The position numbers and the translations under genes are program-made. Positions 42,217 to 51,262 of a DNA stretch of 64,000 bases are shown here, piece after piece. Numbering within the stretch: position 1 is the stretch's first letter; the number at the start of each line of letters is the position of its first letter. The DNA comes from JANRLJ01 sp033762735. Its GTDB lineage: Bacteria; Chloroflexota; Anaerolineae; Aggregatilineales; Phototrophicaceae. The DNA is taken from contig JANRLJ010000174.1 of assembly GCA_033762735.1 (NCBI GenBank), forward strand, positions 22,491 through 86,490, given 5' to 3'. The notes under the pieces were generated by a model. That model was not told the DNA's origin. It saw only the letters and a list, made by a program, of their open reading frames with translations, and searched no databases.

Positions 42217-44475
42217 TCAGCCGCCCGGTGTGGCTTCTGGCGTCGCTTCGGTTTCTTCCTCAGCCGGAGTTACCGCCGGGACATCGCAGTTTTCCTGGCT
42301 GTCTGCCCAGTCAGAGCTATAAATTTCCAGGAACGCCAGCAGCCCCTCGTCGGTCGTCGTCAGGCAGTTGTTGCGGATGTCGATGCCATCTGCGCGCAAC
42401 CGCACGAGGCCGACCAGTTCGACCGGGATTTCTCCGTTCAGGTTATTGTCGTTGAGCGTCAGGGTAGTCAGGCGGGTCAGGTTGCCCCACTCCGGCGGAA
42501 TTGCCCCTGTAAATTCATTGCTGCTGAGATTCAGGATCGAGAGCACACGCATATTGCCTACTTCCGGCGGCAGCGGCCCACTCAACAGGTTTTCCTGAAG
42601 TTCCAGCCGGGTAAGGTCGGGCAGCGTGGTCAGTTCCAACGGAATACGACCTTCCAGCGTGTTGCCGAATGCACGCAGTTCACGCAGGCTGACGAGGCCG
42701 CCAAGCTCTGCTGGGATCGACCCGAAGAAGGTATTATTTTGCAGGTCGAGCCGCACGAGGCGAGTCAGGTTCCCCAGGAAGGGCGGAATCTGCCCGAAGA
42801 AAGAATTATCTCCCAGGCGCAGTTCGCGCAGTTCCGTCAGTCCGGCGAATTCTGCCGGAATTTCCCCAAACAGCGTATTGCTGCTCAGGTTGAGATCGGT
42901 CAGGTCGGTCAGGTTCCCTATTTCAACCGGAACTTCCCCGGCCAGTCGATTGCTGCTCAGGTCGAGTTCCCGCAGGTTGACGAGGTTGCCCAATTCCGGC
43001 GGAATTTCCCCGGAGAAGCGATTATTGGTGAGGTTCAGGGTGCGCAGATTGCTCAGGCTGCCGATCTCCGCCGGAATGAAGCCCACGAATGTGTTGTTGG
43101 GCAGGGAAAGATCGCGCAGTTCGGTCAGATTGCCAATTTCGGGCGGAAGCTGCCCACTGAACTGATTGGTTGAGAGGTTTATCAGCGTCAGGCGGGTCAG
43201 ATTGCCGATCTCCGCAGGCAGCGGACCAGCCAGTTGATTGCCATTCAGGCGCAGTTCCCGCAGACTGCGCAGGTTGGTGAGTTCCAGGGGTAGCTGCCCC
43301 GTCAGTTGGTTGTTGAACAGCACCAGCGAAGTCAGGCTGGTCAGATTGCCAAGTTCAGCCGGAATTGGGCCTTCAAACGCATTGCTTGACAGATCAAGCG
43401 AAGTCAGGTTTGTCAGATTGCCGAGCTGCGGCGGGATCGGTCCGGCCAGCAGATTCGCGGCGACATCCAACGTGGTCAGCGTAGTCAGTGTACCCAGTTC
43501 AGCGGGCAGCACCTCTTCCAGACGGTTCCCGCTCAACTGTAGACTGATGAGGTTCGTCAGCCGACTGAGCGAAGGCGGAATGCTGCCAGAAAGCGAATTG
43601 GTCGCCAGATTGAGCGAAGTCAGATAGATCAGGTTGCTCAATTCTTCGGGAATGACGCCCGTCAGATCGTTATTGAACAGGCTCAACCCCGTCAGATTGG
43701 TCAGATTACCCAGTTCAGCCGGGATGCTGCCCGTCAGATCGTTCGCGCTCAGGTCAAGGCTGCCCAGCGAACGAAGATTGCCGAGTTCGGGCGGGATACT
43801 GCCTGTCAATGCGTTCCCGTTGAGACGTAGTTCGCGCAGCGCTCCCAGGCTGCCAAGTTCAGCCGGGATGCTGCCTGTCAGGGCGTTCCCGCTCAGGTTC
43901 AGGCTAATCAGGAAAGGCAGGTTCGCGAGTGCGGGAGGGATCGTCCCTGTAAATTCATTCCCATTCAACGCCAGTGCATTGAGTTGAACGAGATCGGCCA
44001 GAGAGGTCGGAATTTCCCCGGTCAGTGAGTTGTTGTCCACGCGCAGTTCTTCCAGCCGCGTTAAGGTGCTGATCTCCGCCGGAAGGGTGCCGGTCAGATC
44101 ATTACTGGACAGTACCAGCGTGATCAGATTCGGGAATTCAAGCACCTGCAGCGGGAATGAACCAGACAGATCATTGCTGACCAGGTTGATGTTGGTGATG
44201 GTGCCCCCGGTGCAGATCAGGCCGAACCAGCGGCAGGGTTCATTCGTGACCAACCAGTCCCGGCTGTTGCGCCAGTTGGGCCCACCAGTCGCGTCATAAA
44301 ACGCGACCAGCGTTTCACATTCTTCGACGGAAATCTGTTCCACGTTCGCGCACGCGAATTCTTCCGCTTCGGGTTCAGGGGTGGGGGTCTGTCCGAAAGT
44401 GGGAAGGGCAGTAATGAGCAGAAGGACACTTAAAAGAAGGACGAATAACAGACCGGAACGCATGATTCTGTGCAT
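42217..44475 (-). CDS. Secreted leucine-rich repeat protein, plant-receptor type
   Basis: A 752-residue exported protein. A signal peptide (about 1-28) has the hydrophobic core LLFVLLLSVLLLITALP. Next comes an N-terminal cap with paired Cys (CANVEQISVEECETL; Cys in EPCRWFGLICTGG), including FYDATGGPNWRN typical of LRR N-caps. Residues 93-692 are 25 uninterrupted LRRs of exactly 24 residues, consensus LxxLxLxxNxLxGxIPxELG-NLTx, the plant-specific subtype. A capped C-terminus with two Cys (NNCLTTT, ENCDVP) and an acidic tail follow. There is no sortase or TM anchor, so it is probably released or surface-bound by contact. AAAGGAG lies eight bases before the ATG. Its ligand is unknown. Confidence 0.92.
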   Translation of the reverse strand: MHRIMRSGLLFVLLLSVLLLITALPTFGQTPTPEPEAEEFACANVEQISVEECETLVAFYDATGGPNWRNSRDWLVTNEPCRWFGLICTGGTITNINLVSNDLSGSFPLQVLEFPNLITLVLSSNDLTGTLPAEISTLTRLEELRVDNNSLTGEIPTSLADLVQLNALALNGNEFTGTIPPALANLPFLISLNLSGNALTGSIPAELGSLGALRELRLNGNALTGSIPPELGNLRSLGSLDLSANDLTGSIPAELGNLTNLTGLSLFNNDLTGVIPEELSNLIYLTSLNLATNSLSGSIPPSLSRLTNLISLQLSGNRLEEVLPAELGTLTTLTTLDVAANLLAGPIPPQLGNLTNLTSLDLSSNAFEGPIPAELGNLTSLTSLVLFNNQLTGQLPLELTNLRSLRELRLNGNQLAGPLPAEIGNLTRLTLINLSTNQFSGQLPPEIGNLTELRDLSLPNNTFVGFIPAEIGSLSNLRTLNLTNNRFSGEIPPELGNLVNLRELDLSSNRLAGEVPVEIGNLTDLTDLNLSSNTLFGEIPAEFAGLTELRELRLGDNSFFGQIPPFLGNLTRLVRLDLQNNTFFGSIPAELGGLVSLRELRAFGNTLEGRIPLELTTLPDLTRLELQENLLSGPLPPEVGNMRVLSILNLSSNEFTGAIPPEWGNLTRLTTLTLNDNNLNGEIPVELVGLVRLRADGIDIRNNCLTTTDEGLLAFLEIYSSDWADSQENCDVPAVTPAEEETEATPEATPGG

Positions 44476-44693
44476 CAGAATGGCTCCTTTGCGAACAAAA
44501 AATAATGGTGTACACGACTTGCTTCACCCCCGTGATGATAAGGGAAAGGCGAAAATGGCGCAATCAGCGTACAATTAACCTGGTGCAACTGCTGAAATAA
44601 CGTGGAAAAAGCCTGAGGATGGCAAGGTTAACCCGGGGCAGCGTTGGCGGCTATATCGTTTCCTTAACAAAGGGGGCGAACTGGAAAACACAA

Positions 44694-44718
44694 ACGCCCC
44701 ACTGTAAAAGTGGGGCGT
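44694..44718 (-). terminator. Terminator of the ABC exporter operon
   Basis: ACGCCCCACT (44694-44703) and AGTGGGGCGT (44709-44718) form a ten-base perfect stem with a five-base loop; on the minus strand it is followed by TTGTGTTTT. It lies 22 bp after the stop of the second exporter gene. The rest of the 265 bp gap holds no gene. Confidence 0.75.
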
Positions 44719-44740
44719 CTGCTGATCGCTGTGGAGAGAA

Positions 44741-46579
44741 TCAGGCGGGGATGCTTTCGACCTCGTCAAGCGTCTTGTTGTACTTTTCCTCAAGTTCCTG
44801 CCGGAACTGCTGCGTATACAGGTTGTAGTAGTGACCGCGCTTCCGTATTAACTCCGCATGGCTGCCCATCTCCGCAATCTGACCGTGCTCGATCACGATG
44901 ATCCGGTCGGCCTTGCGAATGGTGGAGAGACGGTGAGCGATGACGAAGCTGGTGCGGTCTTCCATAATGGAGTCCATCCCCTGCTGGATGAGCGCTTCCG
45001 TAAGCGTATCGACCGAACTGGTCGCTTCATCCATGATGAAGATTTCCGGGTCGGCCAGCACCGCCCGCGCCAGGCTGATGAGCTGCTTCTGCCCGGTGGA
45101 GAGCAGCACACCACCCTCGCCCACCTGTTCCTCGTAGCCCTTCTCCAGCGTCATGATGAACTCATGCGCACCCGCCAGCCTGGCCGCCTCAATGATTTCG
45201 TCATCGGTCGCGTCCAACCGTCCATAGCGAATGTTCTCGCTGATCGTCCCGCTGAACAGATGCGGCGTTTGCAGCACCATGCCGATGCGGGAATGGATGG
45301 CGTGCATGGGCATGGTCGTGTAATCCTGCCCGCCGATGCGAACCACACCGTCCTTCGGCTCGTAGAAGCGGCATACCAGGTTCACAATCGTGCTCTTGCC
45401 GTGCCCGGTCGGCCCGACCAGCGCAATCGTCTCCCCCTGCCTGACCTTCAGATTGAAGTTGGTCAGCACGGGCTTGTCTTCGGTGTAATAGAACGTCACG
45501 TTGTCGAACTCAATATCGCCTTTAAGCGTACCGGGGTCGGTCGCGCCGGGTTGGTCAACCAGATCAGGCACAGCGTCCATCAGGCTGAACACGCGCTCGG
45601 CGGAAGCAATCGACTGCTGCATTTCTGCATACACCCGCGCCATGTCCTGCACCGGCCACAACATCTGCCGAATGTAGGAGATAAAGGCGGAAAGACCGCC
45701 AATGGTCAGCCCACCGATCAGCGCCTCGTTGTTGATGTTCACGCCGCTGTACCACACAATCGCCCCCACTGCCAGCGCACTAATCATCTGCACGGCGGGC
45801 AGGAACAAGGCCGAAAGCCACGCCGCTTTGAACGATGACTTGTACATGCGGTCGGTCAGTTCACTGAACTCTGTGAGGTTCGCTTCTTCACGGCTCATCG
45901 CCTTGACCACGCGCACACCAACGATGTTTTCATTCATGGTGCCGGTGATCTTGCTGTTGGTGCTGCGGGTGATGCGGTACTGTGCCAGAATGCGCGCCTT
46001 GAACCACAGCGCCACCCCCAGCAGCACGGGCAGCAGCGCGATCACGATCAGCGCCAACTGCCAGTTGATCGTGAGCATGAACACGGCAGCCGTCAGCACA
46101 TTGACAATCGCCCAGGTGGAGTCCAGTATCCCCCACGTCACGAGTTCAGCAATACGGGTGGCGTCACCTGTCATGCGTGACATCACCCAGCCGACAGGCG
46201 TCTTGTCGAAGTACGAGAACGAGAGCGCCTGCAGATGCTCGAACATCTTCTTGCGCATGTCGTACTGAACGCGATGCCCCAGCACACCCGTCAGATAGAT
46301 GAAGCTGAAGATCAGCGCACAGAACACCACCCAGATCAGCGCGTACTGGATCAGCAGATCGCGCACCACGTCGGGTCGTCCGGCCAGGATGCCCTGGTCG
46401 ATAATGCGCATGGTGATGAGGTTAAAGTACGCTTCGATGACCGCCACAAGGATGATGCAGGCCATAAAGCCCGCGACCCAGCGCCAGTGGGGGCGCACCT
46501 GTGCCAGAATCCGCAGCACAGTGCCCCCATTGAACTTTGACGTAAATTCTTCTTCCTGAAAGCCGTAGTCGTTAGACAC
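44741..46579 (-). CDS. ABC exporter half-transporter, canonical-Walker B subunit
   Basis: A fused membrane/ATPase half-transporter of 612 residues. The TM domain (six helices, roughly 30-320) is followed by the ATPase: Walker A GPTGHGKST, signature LSTGQKQLISLARA (Gly to Thr, non-canonical), Walker B IFIMDEATSSVD with catalytic Glu, and H-loop IAHRLST. GTG at 46579 (VSNDYGF) is the likely start: it overlaps the stop of the upstream gene and AAAGGGA precedes it; ATG 46624 would give 627 residues. It pairs with the 603-residue subunit as a heterodimeric exporter of drug or lipid type. Confidence 0.9.
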   Translation of the reverse strand: MSNDYGFQEEEFTSKFNGGTVLRILAQVRPHWRWVAGFMACIILVAVIEAYFNLITMRIIDQGILAGRPDVVRDLLIQYALIWVVFCALIFSFIYLTGVLGHRVQYDMRKKMFEHLQALSFSYFDKTPVGWVMSRMTGDATRIAELVTWGILDSTWAIVNVLTAAVFMLTINWQLALIVIALLPVLLGVALWFKARILAQYRITRSTNSKITGTMNENIVGVRVVKAMSREEANLTEFSELTDRMYKSSFKAAWLSALFLPAVQMISALAVGAIVWYSGVNINNEALIGGLTIGGLSAFISYIRQMLWPVQDMARVYAEMQQSIASAERVFSLMDAVPDLVDQPGATDPGTLKGDIEFDNVTFYYTEDKPVLTNFNLKVRQGETIALVGPTGHGKSTIVNLVCRFYEPKDGVVRIGGQDYTTMPMHAIHSRIGMVLQTPHLFSGTISENIRYGRLDATDDEIIEAARLAGAHEFIMTLEKGYEEQVGEGGVLLSTGQKQLISLARAVLADPEIFIMDEATSSVDTLTEALIQQGMDSIMEDRTSFVIAHRLSTIRKADRIIVIEHGQIAEMGSHAELIRKRGHYYNLYTQQFRQELEEKYNKTLDEVESIPA

Positions 46580-48383
46580 TGGCGATTTCCCTTTCGAGTT
46601 CGTCTTCAATGCGCGACTGAACATCGTAGATGCGGCGGTAAATGCCTTCCTGCATCAGCAGTGCATCGTGGGTGCCGACCTGCACAATTTCCCCTTTGTC
46701 GAAGACCAGGATCATATCGGCGTGCATCACGCTGGTGATGCGGTGGGCGATGATGAAGGTCGTCCGATCCTTGACCAGATTTTGCAGCGCATGGCGGATC
46801 GATGCTTCCGTTTCGGTATCGACCGAGGAAGTCGCATCATCCAGGATGAGAATCGGCGTGTTCTTGAGCAGTGTCCGCGCCAGCGCCACACGCTGCTTCT
46901 GCCCGCCGGAAAGCGTCACCCCCCGCTCCCCGACTAAAGTCTGATAGCCTTCCGGGAAGCTCATGATCGTGTCGTGGATGTCCGCCGCCCTGGCGATCTG
47001 GAAGACTTCCTCATCGCTCACGTGGCGCCCCACGCCGTAGGTGATGTTCTCGCGGATGGTGCGGCTGAACAGGAACGGTTCCTGCTCGACGACACCGATA
47101 TTCTGGCGCAGGAAGCGGCGCGGGAACTCCCGCAGTTCGATGCCGTCCAGCGTGATACTGCCGCTGGTGTAGTCATAGAAGCGCGGGAGCAGCGCCATCA
47201 CGCTCGTCTTCCCGGAACCCGTCGAACCAAGCAGCGCAATCGTCTGCCCCGGTTTCACCTGAAAGCTGATGTCTTTCAGCACCGGATTACCCGGCTCATA
47301 TTCGAACCAGACATGCTCGAAGACAATCTCCCCGCGCACTTTATCAACGGGGGCGGCTTCGCCTTCGCGCAGCGGTTCGCGTTCCTCGCGGATGAGTTCC
47401 ATCACACGGTCGAACGACACCAGCCCGGTCGAGGTCTGCACCACCAACCGTCCCAGGTTGCGCATCGGCCAGATGATCCACGTAATCATGCCGACATAAG
47501 CGATGTACTGGCCGACCGTGATCGTGCCGTTGAGCGCCAGCGTCGCACCCAGCAGATACCCGCCAATCATCTGAATGCCCGTAATCACATCCGTGAGCGG
47601 CCAGAAGACCGAGTGCATCATCGTCAGGCTGCGTCCGCTGAGATACTGCTTCCAGTTTTCTTCCTCGAACTTGTCGATTTCGTAGTTCTGGCGCGCGAAG
47701 GCTTTCACCACGCGCACCCCGGTCAGGTTTTCCTGAATGCGGGTGGAAAGACGCGCTTCCTGGTTCTGGAAGTCATCCCATTTCTTCGATACCTTGCGGA
47801 AGAAATAGAACGAAATCCCAAGCACCACCGGCATCACGACTACCGAAGCCAGCGCCAGCGGGACGTGAATGGTCATAATCGCGATGAAATTGACGATGAA
47901 CAGCACCAGAATGTTGGCGATGCCCACGCCTTCTTCGATGTAGAAGCGGCGAATCGCATCGACATCCGAGGTCGAACGCTGTAGCAGTTCACCCGTCTTG
48001 TTTTTGTCGTGATAAGCAAAGGTCAGCCGCTGCAAATGATCGAACAGGTAATTGCGCAGCCGCCGCGCAACGGTTTCCGCCGTTTGTGCCGCCCAGCGAC
48101 CACTCAGGTAGCTGAAGCCGCCTTCGATCACCGCCAGCGCGATAAAGCCGAGCGCAACCAACGGCGCGATCCGCCAGACGTCTTCACGGGGCAGCAGGGT
48201 ATCGATGAAGGTGCTCAGCAGCAGCAGCGCACCCGTCTTGGCGAGGGTGGAAACGCCGATGCTGAGGGTCGCGCCGATGTACTTCCAGCGCAGCCCCGCC
48301 ATCATCCGCCACAGGCCGACCAGCCGATTGTCGGCGATGGCCTGCTTCATATCGTAATAGGCCGAGGTTGTTGATAGAGACAA
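46572..48383 (-). CDS. ABC exporter half-transporter, degenerate-site subunit
   Basis: A 603-residue partner with six TM helices and an ATPase. Walker A is GSTGSGKTS, signature LSGGQKQRVALART, Walker B ILILDDATSSVD (Asp in place of the catalytic Glu), and H-loop IAHRITS. The Asp substitution here and the altered signature of the partner would fall in one shared site, as in TM287/288-type heterodimers. TTG at 48383 is the likely start: GGAGGG lies ten bases upstream and no ATG with a ribosome binding site is available (first ATG 48350). It has a long untranslated leader with overlapping hairpins. The substrate is not determined. Confidence 0.9.
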   Translation of the reverse strand: MSLSTTSAYYDMKQAIADNRLVGLWRMMAGLRWKYIGATLSIGVSTLAKTGALLLLSTFIDTLLPREDVWRIAPLVALGFIALAVIEGGFSYLSGRWAAQTAETVARRLRNYLFDHLQRLTFAYHDKNKTGELLQRSTSDVDAIRRFYIEEGVGIANILVLFIVNFIAIMTIHVPLALASVVVMPVVLGISFYFFRKVSKKWDDFQNQEARLSTRIQENLTGVRVVKAFARQNYEIDKFEEENWKQYLSGRSLTMMHSVFWPLTDVITGIQMIGGYLLGATLALNGTITVGQYIAYVGMITWIIWPMRNLGRLVVQTSTGLVSFDRVMELIREEREPLREGEAAPVDKVRGEIVFEHVWFEYEPGNPVLKDISFQVKPGQTIALLGSTGSGKTSVMALLPRFYDYTSGSITLDGIELREFPRRFLRQNIGVVEQEPFLFSRTIRENITYGVGRHVSDEEVFQIARAADIHDTIMSFPEGYQTLVGERGVTLSGGQKQRVALARTLLKNTPILILDDATSSVDTETEASIRHALQNLVKDRTTFIIAHRITSVMHADMILVFDKGEIVQVGTHDALLMQEGIYRRIYDVQSRIEDELEREIASV

Positions 48384-48431
48384 GGTGAGTTCACCCTCCC
48401 ACGAGGACTAAGCGTGGCATTTTCGCGCCAC
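48384..48431 (-). promoter_or_regulatory. Hairpin-rich leader of the ABC exporter operon
   Basis: GGTGA/TCACC (48384-48395) lies against the TTG start and overlaps the ribosome binding site GGAGGG (48394-48399). CCACG/CGTGG (48399-48417) and GTGGC/GCCAC (48414-48431) share bases, so they cannot both form. This switch-like set could control translation. The rest of the gap to 48808 contains the operon promoter and the 5' region of the divergent hydrolase gene; no gene is seen in it. Confidence 0.45.
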
Positions 48432-48567
48432 AGGGTTCAGTTTTGAAACGCGACTGAGATTAATCAGGACAGAACGACGAAAGAAGTGTTCTCTAATTTT
48501 GTGGGTGGTTACTTGAGCGAGGTAAGCATCAACAAGTTCCTGTTCGCTGGTTCAACACAGCATAAAG

Positions 48568-48596
48568 AGAATAACATAGCAAAATAAGTTTGTAAA
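48568..48596 (-). promoter_or_regulatory. Promoter of the ABC exporter operon
   Basis: On the minus strand -35 TTTACA (48596-48591), a 17-base spacer, -10 TATTCT (48573-48568). It implies a 5' leader of about 180 bases before the TTG start. Confidence 0.65.
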
Positions 48597-48808
48597 GGTC
48601 TTTAAGGGGTCATAATGTTTCAATTATCAATTTTCTCACTTTTCTCATAAAAACGGGTAAATTGATGAACTGATCGTTCTGTGACGCGATTGTGAACGAC
48701 ATCAGGTTAGAACGGAATTGGCTTATAACGGGAGTTACGAGTATCATCATCGTGTGCGCAAGGGAGAAATTATGCCCTGCCTGCTGTTTCACCCCATTCT
48801 GAGGACTC

Positions 48809-49978
48809 ATGAGTACATTTGCCGAAGTCGAAGCCATCATCCAGCGCGGATTGCAGGATACTGCGCCGGCGATTGCCCTGGCAGTCTCCCACAGGGGAAC
48901 ACGCATCGTCGAAGGCGCTTATGGCTATCTCGACCCCGAAACGCGCCGCCAACCGATCAACAACAATACACTGTTCGATCTGGCATCTGTGACCAAGCTG
49001 TTCACGACCACGCTGTTTCTATGGCAGGTCGCGGCGGGCAAAGCGGCGATTGACGACCCGGTTATCAACGTCGTACCGGAGTTCGGGCGCTATGGTACAC
49101 GGCCCATCGAAGGTGGGCAGAATCCGCACACGCTGGAACGGGAAGCACCGATCAGCAGCGGCAGCGTTGACCCGGCGACGATTACGTTTCGGCACCTGCT
49201 CACGCATACCAGCGGCCTTGCCCCCTGGCGCGATCTGTTCATCCAGCTTGGCCCGATCCCCGATCCGCCACAGGGCTATGAATCGAGTGTGAATCATCAG
49301 GAGCGGCTGGCAAAGGCTCTCGACCTGATCGCCTCCTTCCCGTTCGTCAGCCATCCGGGGGAGCGCGTCAATTACAGCGATCTAGGGCTGATTTTGCTGG
49401 GTGCGGCGGTGGCGCGGCTAGAGGGCGAAACGGAAACGCTCGACTCTACCCTGCATAACATGCTCGGCCTGCTGGCGGTCGAGGTACAGTACAACCCGAT
49501 GAAACCGGCCCAATGTGTGCCAACCGAATATGACGAACGCTGGCGCAAACGCCGCTGCCAGGGCGAAGTCCACGACGAAAACGCCTGTGCGCTGGGGGGC
49601 ATCGCCGGACACGCGGGTTTATTCGGTCGTGCCTCCGATGTGGCCGATCTCGCTGTGGAATGGCTGATGGCGTTGAATGGCAGGCGTACCTATTTTCCGG
49701 CTGATCTTGCCCGCGAGGCGATTCGCCATCACGGCGAGTATCGCGGTCTTGGCTGGGTGCTTCGCCAGCCGGAAGGGTCATCCTCCGGGCGGTTTTTCAG
49801 CCCGCGCAGCTTCGGTCATACCGGGTTCACTGGAACGTCTCTGTGGGTCGATCCTGAGCGTGAGCTGGTCGTCTCGCTGATGACTAACCGCGTCTATTTC
49901 GGGCGTGACCATGACGGCATTCTGCGCTTCCGCCCTGCTCTCCATGATGCCATCGCGCAGTGGGTGGATACGCTATAA
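48809..49978 (+). CDS. Serine beta-lactamase-like hydrolase
   Basis: A 389-residue protein of the beta-lactamase/penicillin-binding-protein fold (class C-like). The catalytic motifs are Ser60-Val-Thr-Lys63 (FDLASVTK), Tyr189-Ser-Asp191 in place of Y-x-N, and His337-Thr-Gly339 (FGHTGFTG). No signal peptide is seen. It starts an operon of peptidoglycan amino-sugar enzymes. In Bacillus, a similar hydrolase is next to the namZ-nagZ-murQ genes, so a role on muropeptides or on esters is plausible. Between it and namZ is only 90 bp. Confidence 0.85.
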   Translation: MSTFAEVEAIIQRGLQDTAPAIALAVSHRGTRIVEGAYGYLDPETRRQPINNNTLFDLASVTKLFTTTLFLWQVAAGKAAIDDPVINVVPEFGRYGTRPIEGGQNPHTLEREAPISSGSVDPATITFRHLLTHTSGLAPWRDLFIQLGPIPDPPQGYESSVNHQERLAKALDLIASFPFVSHPGERVNYSDLGLILLGAAVARLEGETETLDSTLHNMLGLLAVEVQYNPMKPAQCVPTEYDERWRKRRCQGEVHDENACALGGIAGHAGLFGRASDVADLAVEWLMALNGRRTYFPADLAREAIRHHGEYRGLGWVLRQPEGSSSGRFFSPRSFGHTGFTGTSLWVDPERELVVSLMTNRVYFGRDHDGILRFRPALHDAIAQWVDTL

Positions 49979-50068
49979 TCATTCATTCTGTATGCAGGGT
50001 GAGGTCTGCCGCGCCCTTTAACATCTTTTGTTCGAGAATACGACACCAGCAGCGAAAAGTCCACCCTT

Positions 50069-51244
50069 ATGCACGTAAAAACCGGACTCGAAGTCCTGAG
50101 ACAGCTTGGTTATAAACCCCTGCACGGCCTGAAGGTCGGACTGCTGACCAATCCCAGCGCCGTCGATCAACAGCTTGAAAGCGCCTACAGCATCCTCTGT
50201 TCAGAGCCGAATGTGAAGGTGACAGCCCTGTTTTCGCCGGAGCACGGCCTGGGCGGGGTTGCAGCTGCAGGCGAGCACGTCCAGTCGGGAATCGATCCGG
50301 TGACAGGGCTGCCAATCCATTCCCTTTATGGAAACACCCTCAAGCCGACCGCCGAGATGCTCAAGGGCATTGATGTCATCGTGTGTGATGTGCAGGACGT
50401 GGGTGCGCGCTATTTCACCTACGTCTGGACGATCTCGTACATTCTGGAAGCGGCGGGCGAACATGACGTGACCGTCGTGCTGCTCGACCGCCCGAATCCC
50501 CTGGGTGGCAAAACGATTGAAGGGCCGTGCATCGAACCGGATTTCCTGTCGTTTGTGGGGCGCTGCCCGGTTCCGGTGAGGCATGGGCTGACGCTGGGCG
50601 AACTGACCTGGATGATTAACGAGACGTGGAATCCCTCGCTGGCGCGGCTGTCGATCATCTCCTGCGAAAACTACGAGCGCGAGATGACCTGGGCACAGAC
50701 ACGCCTCCCCTGGGTTGCACCTTCGCCCAATCTGCCGACGCTGGAAAGTGTGCTGCACTACCCCGGTGCCTGCCTGATCGAGGGTACGAACCTTTCCGAA
50801 GGGCGGGGGACAGCCCTCCCGTTCCAGATCGTCGGTGCGTCCTGGGTGGATGCGCCGCGCCTTGTCAAGCATCTCAATACTCAGGCGTGGGCGGCGGAGT
50901 ATGGCGTTCGCTTCCGCCCGCACAGCTTCCGTCCCACGATCAGCAAACATGCCGGGGAAGCCTGCCAGGGTGTGCAGGTACACCTGGAAAACGTCGAACG
51001 CTGGCGACCGATTGAGGTCTATCTGCATCTGATTCAGGCCATCCGCCAGCAGCATCCCGATCAGTTTCAATGGCTGCCGCCTTACAGCGAAGGCGATCAT
51101 CCTCATTTCGATAAACTGACCGGGACGGACAGCATCCGGCAGGCAATTGATGCGGGCCAATCGATTGAAACTATCGCAGCAGGCTGGAAAGGCGATATTG
51201 ATGAATTTGCCACAGCACGTCAGCCGTTCCTGCTTTACGAGTAA
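50069..51244 (+). CDS. namZ: Exo-beta-N-acetylmuramidase, NamZ family (DUF1343/GH171)
   Basis: A 391-residue DUF1343 protein. NamZ removes MurNAc from the non-reducing end of peptidoglycan fragments. The conserved segments include GLLTNPSAVD, LFSPEHGLGGVAAAGEHVQS, VCDVQDVGARYFTYVWTISY, LDRPNPLGG and an EGTNLSEGRGTALPF loop, all typical. There is no signal peptide, so it may act in the cytoplasm or leave by another route. It stands before anmK (18 bp) and murQ in a recycling cluster, and MurNAc would be its product for the kinases downstream. Confidence 0.9.
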   Translation: MHVKTGLEVLRQLGYKPLHGLKVGLLTNPSAVDQQLESAYSILCSEPNVKVTALFSPEHGLGGVAAAGEHVQSGIDPVTGLPIHSLYGNTLKPTAEMLKGIDVIVCDVQDVGARYFTYVWTISYILEAAGEHDVTVVLLDRPNPLGGKTIEGPCIEPDFLSFVGRCPVPVRHGLTLGELTWMINETWNPSLARLSIISCENYEREMTWAQTRLPWVAPSPNLPTLESVLHYPGACLIEGTNLSEGRGTALPFQIVGASWVDAPRLVKHLNTQAWAAEYGVRFRPHSFRPTISKHAGEACQGVQVHLENVERWRPIEVYLHLIQAIRQQHPDQFQWLPPYSEGDHPHFDKLTGTDSIRQAIDAGQSIETIAAGWKGDIDEFATARQPFLLYE

Positions 51245-51262
51245 TTGGCGGAGAAACCACGC

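Noticed and set aside
42217..44475. 72-base periodicity in DNA, considered as a CRISPR or tandem satellite
   Set aside because: The period is three times 24 codons of one open frame and encodes LRRs; the repeat units are not identical and there are no spacers.
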